Part shown: positions 60,843 to 64,000 of the stretch, piece by piece
Numbering within the stretch: position 1 is the first letter of the stretch
How the letters are laid out: each line of letters begins with the position of its first letter
Translations under genes and position numbers: made by a program
Assembly (NCBI RefSeq): GCF_004745635.1
Contig: NZ_SRLB01000020.1
Location: 58,557 to 122,556, forward strand
Source: Methylobacterium nonmethylotrophicum
GTDB lineage: Bacteria; Pseudomonadota; Alphaproteobacteria; Rhizobiales; Beijerinckiaceae
Length of the DNA stretch: 64,000 nt
Direction: 5' to 3'
Notes under the pieces: generated by a model
Seen by the model: only the letters and a program-made list of their open reading frames with translations
What the model was told of the DNA's origin: nothing
The model's database searches: none

Positions 60843-61510
60843 GATGCCTTTCCCACGACGGCGAAGCCGCGAACCGGATGAGAGGGCGCGTCCGTCAGCC
60901 GGCTGCCGATGTTGCGCGAGCGCACGCCCTCGATATGGCCCGAGATCGCCGCGACGGCCTCGTCGACGCGGCCCTCGCGGATGAAGCGCAGGATGGCGTG
61001 GTGCTCGTCCCAGGAGCGGTCGCGCCCCTCCACCGTCCAGACCTCGAGCCACCGCGCCCGCGACAGGCGGATCATCAGGTCCTCGACGGCGCGGATATAG
61101 AAGGCATTGCTCGTCAGCCGCGCCAGCGCGACGTGGAAGTCGGAGCCGACGCGGTGCCAGGCCGCGCGGGACTCGTCCTCCCGGCAGGAGGCGAGGATCT
61201 CCTCGATGACGGCGATGTCGGCCTCCCGCGCCCGATCGCAGGCGAGCTTCACCACCTCGACCTCGATCACCTGCCGGAACTCGATCGCCTGCTCGAGCTC
61301 GTCGAGCGAGATCGGCGTCACGATCCAGCTCCGCTCCTCCCGGGCGACGAGCCCGTCGGTCTCGAGCCGCGCCAGGGCGGCGCGGATGGGCGTGCGCGAC
61401 CCGCTGAAGCGGCTCTCCAGCGACCGCTCGCTGAACCGCTGGCCCGGAGCCATCTCCAGCGACAGGATGGCGTCCCGGAGCTGCTCGTAGATGACCGTCA
61501 TCTGCGACAT
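60839..61510 (-). CDS. GntR-family regulator (FCD domain)
   Basis: 223 residues. N-terminal winged helix (YEQLRDAILSLEMAPGQRFS, SGSRTPIRAALARLE) and FCD ligand domain with GSDFHVALARLTSNAF and WDEHHAIL. Start fixed by the near-perfect AAGGAGGTCAGAGC before ATG 61510. Encoded inside the operon it probably controls; a GGTATACC operator candidate lies before the first gene (63051). Confidence 0.92.
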   Translation of the reverse strand: MSQMTVIYEQLRDAILSLEMAPGQRFSERSLESRFSGSRTPIRAALARLETDGLVAREERSWIVTPISLDELEQAIEFRQVIEVEVVKLACDRAREADIAVIEEILASCREDESRAAWHRVGSDFHVALARLTSNAFYIRAVEDLMIRLSRARWLEVWTVEGRDRSWDEHHAILRFIREGRVDEAVAAISGHIEGVRSRNIGSRLTDAPSHPVRGFAVVGKAS

Positions 61511-61886
61511 GCTCTGACCTCCTTCGCGCTGCGGCGGATCATGCCGGGACACGCCGCCTCAGAACCTGTTTGACTGATCGGTGGACTTTATCCCACCGAC
61601 GACCTCATCCCGAGGTCTCGGAGCCTGTTTGACGTGCCTGCCAAATTTATCCCACTCTCAACCTCGTCCTGAGGTGCTGGCGATCGGAGATCGCACGCGA
61701 TCAGAGATCGGCTGACCTCGAAGGAGGCTCCAGGGATCGCACCGACTTCTGGAGGTCTCCTTCGAGGCTCCCTCCGGGTGCGATCTTCGATCGCGTGCGA
61801 TCTCCGATCGCCAGCACCTCAGGATGAGGTCGGGAGCGGGATAGAAGACAATCCCACGGCGTTATCCTTGCGGGTCAACCAGGCTC
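61511..61886. other. Interval with repeat copy 3 and a truncated copy
   Basis: 376 bp between the TRAP protein and GntR genes. Contains a solo repeat arm (61601-61616), two 59-bp spaced direct repeats (CCTGTTTGAC at 61565 and 61624; TTTATCCCAC at 61587 and 61646) and the full element at 61660-61831. No gene. Confidence 0.8.
61660..61831. repeat. Branched palindromic repeat, copy 3 (long-stem form)
   Basis: 172 bp. Outer arms as in the other copies (two mismatches), but extended by a perfect 35-bp stem, 61668-61702 against 61789-61823, whose inner part replaces the small hairpins of copies 1 and 2. The middle stem (CCTCGAAGGAGGCTCCAG and partner) is retained. Lies within the TRAP-GntR operon, so it may attenuate or process that transcript. 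Confidence 0.92.
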
Positions 61887-62909
61887 TCAGAGGGGACCGA
61901 CGACGTCCTGCAGCTTGTTCCACACGTCGTCGCCGAACTTGCCCTGCCAGTTCTTGTAGAAGCCGCTCTTGCGCAGCGTGTCGCGGAACGCGGCACGGTC
62001 GACATCCACGAACGTGATCCCCTTGGCCCGAAGGTCGCCGCGCAGGCTGTCGCTGAGCGTGACGACGTCCTTCCGCTGGTCGATCGCCGACTTGTTGATC
62101 TCGTTCACCACGATGTCGCGCAGGTCCGCCGGCATCCCCGAGAAGGCGCGGCGGTTGCCGACGACCCAGAACCCGTCCCAGACGTGATCCGTCATCGAGA
62201 TGCTGGTCTGCACCTCGTAGAGCTTCGTCGTGTAGATCAGCGGCAGGGCGTTCTCCTGCCCCTCGACGATCTTCGTCTGCAGCGCGGAATAGACCTCGTT
62301 GAAATTGATCGGCGTCGGGCTGGCGCCGAGCGACTGGAACAGGGAGGTCAGCATCGGGGCGACCGGCACCCGGATCTTGAAGCCCTTGATGCTGTCCGGG
62401 CTGTCGATCCTCCGGGTCGAGGAGCTGACCTGCCGGAAGCCGTTGTTCCAGATCTTGTCGGTGACGAACAGGCCGGATTTCGCGATCTGTGCGCGGACGT
62501 GGTCGCCGAAGGCGCCGTCCATCGCCCTCCAGACGTGGTCGTAGTCGGGAAAGGCGAAGCCCGTGTTGAGCATCCCGCAGGACGGGACCAGCGTCGCGAG
62601 GACCGATGCCGAGATGTTGAGGATCTCGACCCCGCCGTTGCGGACCTGCGAGATGAGGTCGGTGTCGGAGCCGAGCTGGTTGGCCGGGAAGAGGTTGATC
62701 TCGACGCGCCCCCCCGTCGCCTCGCGGATCCGGGCGATCGCCTCGGCGGCGCGCAGGTTGACCGGATGCGTCGGATCCTGGCCGGTCGCGTATTTCCAGA
62801 CGAATTCGGCCGCCCTGCCGCGCGACGAGCCGATCGACACCAGCGGCAGAGCGGCCATGCCGGACAGCATCCGGCGCCTGGACAGCGTCGTGGTTCGCTC
62901 TCTCGTCAC
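61887..62909 (-). CDS. TRAP transporter solute-binding protein (DctP family)
   Basis: 340 residues from a GTG at 62909; the ATG at 62915 lies only one base after GGAGG, whereas the GTG lies seven bases after it. A Tat-type signal (LSRRRMLSGMAALPLV) exports it. DctP motifs: INLFPANQLGSDTDLISQV, the conserved arginine in GFKIRVP and NFNEVYSALQTKIVEGQENAL. Binds an organic acid, as fits a CoA-transferase pathway. The membrane subunits DctQ and DctM are not in the window. Confidence 0.9.
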   Translation of the reverse strand: MTRERTTTLSRRRMLSGMAALPLVSIGSSRGRAAEFVWKYATGQDPTHPVNLRAAEAIARIREATGGRVEINLFPANQLGSDTDLISQVRNGGVEILNISASVLATLVPSCGMLNTGFAFPDYDHVWRAMDGAFGDHVRAQIAKSGLFVTDKIWNNGFRQVSSSTRRIDSPDSIKGFKIRVPVAPMLTSLFQSLGASPTPINFNEVYSALQTKIVEGQENALPLIYTTKLYEVQTSISMTDHVWDGFWVVGNRRAFSGMPADLRDIVVNEINKSAIDQRKDVVTLSDSLRGDLRAKGITFVDVDRAAFRDTLRKSGFYKNWQGKFGDDVWNKLQDVVGPL

Positions 62910-63050
62910 GGGCATTCCTCCAGCTCGACGTGTTGTTCTTCGTGCCGCCGCCGGCGGGGAGGCGGAAGCCGGCCATGCCTGCTTCGGCCCGGGTGGTCCG
63001 GCGGGCATGCGACTGGCGCCGGCGAGGCGCCGCCGTCCCGGGATTCGATC

Positions 63051-63091
63051 CGGTATACCAATCGGTATTCCGGACCCGCGAGGGCCGTCAA
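63051..63091 (-). promoter_or_regulatory. GntR operator candidate and promoter of the TRAP operon
   Basis: The palindrome GGTATACC (63052-63059) and a second copy CGGTATTC (63063-63070) lie 11 bp apart, matching the TNGTATACNA consensus of FadR-subfamily GntR regulators. On the leftward strand TTGACG at 63091-63086 can serve as the -35 box, the operator covering the -10 region. Confidence 0.5.
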
Positions 63092-63577
63092 GCACGAACT
63101 TTTGGATGCGCGACACGACGTCGATCGTCGGCCCGGGCCGGCTCGAATCCTTGTGCGCGAGCGATCGACACCTGCTCCGAAGCCTCCGCACGCGGTGGCG
63201 TCCTTCGTCTCCGAAGGCTTTCGGGCCCAAGGCGCCCGGGCCGCGACGCCCCGACGCCGTGGCTCGGCCGAGCGCCGGATGATCTCTTCGCCGGTGGCGC
63301 GAGGCTCGCGATCAGGCCCGGCGCGTTCTGCTCACCCTGCTGCCGGCGCGCCTCGACGACCCGCCGATGGGGAGCGAGCCGGCTCGGGGCCGGCGCCCGG
63401 CGAGCGGGCACGACGACGGCGCCCGCGCGCAGCCGGCATCGGACGCTGGAGGCGGCGCGGCGAGCGACATCCCGCACCGGGTCGCAGGCGTGGCGGGTGG
63501 TGGAGCGGCGCCCGATCCGGCTGCAACACGGCGCGCGATCGTGCGGTCTGTCAGCGGTGACGGGATTCCTGCCCGCA

Positions 63578-63717
63578 GACCTCGTCCTGAGGTGTCACGT
63601 CCATCTCCGATGGATCGACCCCGAAGGCGGGCTCGGGAAGTCCATGCGGTCCCTGGAGGCATCCTCAGAGGCCGGCGATCACAGATCGCACCGATCGCCG
63701 GTCACCTCAGGACGAGG
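63578..63717. repeat. Branched palindromic repeat, copy 4 (diverged)
   Basis: Outer arms GACCTCGTCCTGAGGTG / CACCTCAGGACGAGGG, with A-to-G changes made on both sides so that pairing is kept. Inner hairpins CCATC-TCC-GATGG and CCGGCGATC...GATCGCCGG differ from all other copies but pair perfectly; the middle stem has decayed. Confidence 0.85.
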
Positions 63718-63901
63718 GCGCGGGTGCGAGGGAGTGATGCTGCCGGCCCACTGCCCTGTCGAGGACCGTAGCGCTGCGACCGGGCACCACTCCAGATCCT
63801 CGAGTGTGCCGGATCGTCTCCGACGACCCGGCATCCACGTCGTCGAACCCGCTCTACTGATAATTTAACGAGTCATCGACGACGAGGGCGGTCATGGTCA
63901 A

Positions 63902-64000
63902 TCAGTACTCACGACCGTAGATGTCCTCGATGCGGATGATGTCGTCCTCTCCGGTGTAGCTGCCGACCTGGACCTCGATCAGCTCGAGCGGGATCTTGCC
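63902..64000 (-). CDS. Mannose-1-phosphate guanylyltransferase, C-terminal end
   Basis: Only the last 32 residues and the stop are in the window. EVQVGSYTGEDDIIRIEDIYGRE matches, over its first part EVQVGSYTGEDDI, the cupin-like C-terminal domain shared by GDP-mannose pyrophosphorylases and mannose-6-phosphate isomerases (ManC/CpsB/AlgA). It would supply GDP-mannose for exopolysaccharide. Confidence 0.85.
   Translation of the reverse strand, partial: GKIPLELIEVQVGSYTGEDDIIRIEDIYGREY

Larger units (their letters stand above)
62910..63901. other. Gene-poor interval before manC
   Basis: 992 bp. Holds the promoter/operator region near 63050-63091, repeat copy 4 at 63578-63717, and no frame I can defend; open frames here are Arg/Pro/Ala-rich and disagree with one another. 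Confidence 0.65.

Noticed and set aside
63088..63560. Overlapping frames before manC, checked for transposase or integrase remnants
   Set aside because: No catalytic motif in any frame, and the frames disagree; not enough to call a gene or a remnant.

Overview
The window is about 70% G+C and reads as the chromosome of an alphaproteobacterium of the order Hyphomicrobiales, most likely Methylobacterium or a close relative. This rests on gene content and order (argH/tlpA, dapB-gpmA, ileS-lspA followed by a pair of M16 proteases, a patatin-acetoacetate decarboxylase-hydroxybutyrate dehydrogenase operon) and on a palindromic repeat with CCTCATCCTGAGG ends, of a kind common in this order. The genus is inferred, not proven. 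No tRNA, rRNA, CRISPR array, intact insertion sequence or phage gene was found.

Layout. 1-5.1 kb: argH (cut by the left edge), a TlpA-type thioredoxin, nhaA and a YafK-type L,D-transpeptidase. 5-9 kb: accA, then a three-gene operon for acyl-ester/ketone-body metabolism (patatin, acetoacetate decarboxylase, 3-hydroxybutyrate dehydrogenase). 9-19.3 kb: a CsbD-like stress protein, dapB-gpmA, an alpha/beta hydrolase, MarC, a methyltransferase, gloB, a DUF985 cupin, a secreted unknown, a small disturbed region next to an EamA exporter, and alkB. 19.4-32.8 kb: envelope and signalling genes (secreted unknown, peptidoglycan-binding protein, histidine kinase, degenerate EAL protein, cheY-cheZ), adenine deaminase, a HAD phosphatase, ribF, a CadD-type transporter and two acetyltransferases. 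33-40.6 kb: ileS, lspA, a secreted unknown and two M16 peptidases.

40.6-63 kb is an accessory catabolic region of four transport/enzyme modules. (1) A cupin and an IlvD/Edd-type sugar-acid dehydratase stand divergent from a complete sugar ABC transporter with a Gfo/Idh/MocA dehydrogenase and a GntR regulator; an 11-bp inverted repeat in the shared promoter region places TTGACA boxes facing both ways. (2) An isochorismatase-fold amidase and a convergent FAD monooxygenase. (3) A BMP-type (nucleobase/nucleoside) ABC transporter ending in a cyanuric acid hydrolase/barbiturase family ring-opening amidohydrolase; modules 2 and 3 together look like an N-heterocycle degradation route. (4) A leftward operon of a TRAP solute-binding protein, a GntR regulator, a CaiB-type CoA-transferase, an iron-type alcohol dehydrogenase and an HMG-CoA-lyase-type enzyme, with a GGTATACC operator candidate upstream. 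The right edge cuts the 3' end of a mannose-1-phosphate guanylyltransferase gene.

The most unusual feature is the interspersed repeat near 3.0, 9.8, 61.7 and 63.6 kb. Copies keep the outer arms while inner hairpins change sequence but keep self-complementarity, which points to selection on a folded structure. Other items worth attention are a 98-bp stretch of foreign-looking codons inside ileS, a duplicated 3' end of the EamA gene about 950 bp away, and TGCAGCA-type boxes upstream of three genes that may tie them to polyhydroxybutyrate control.
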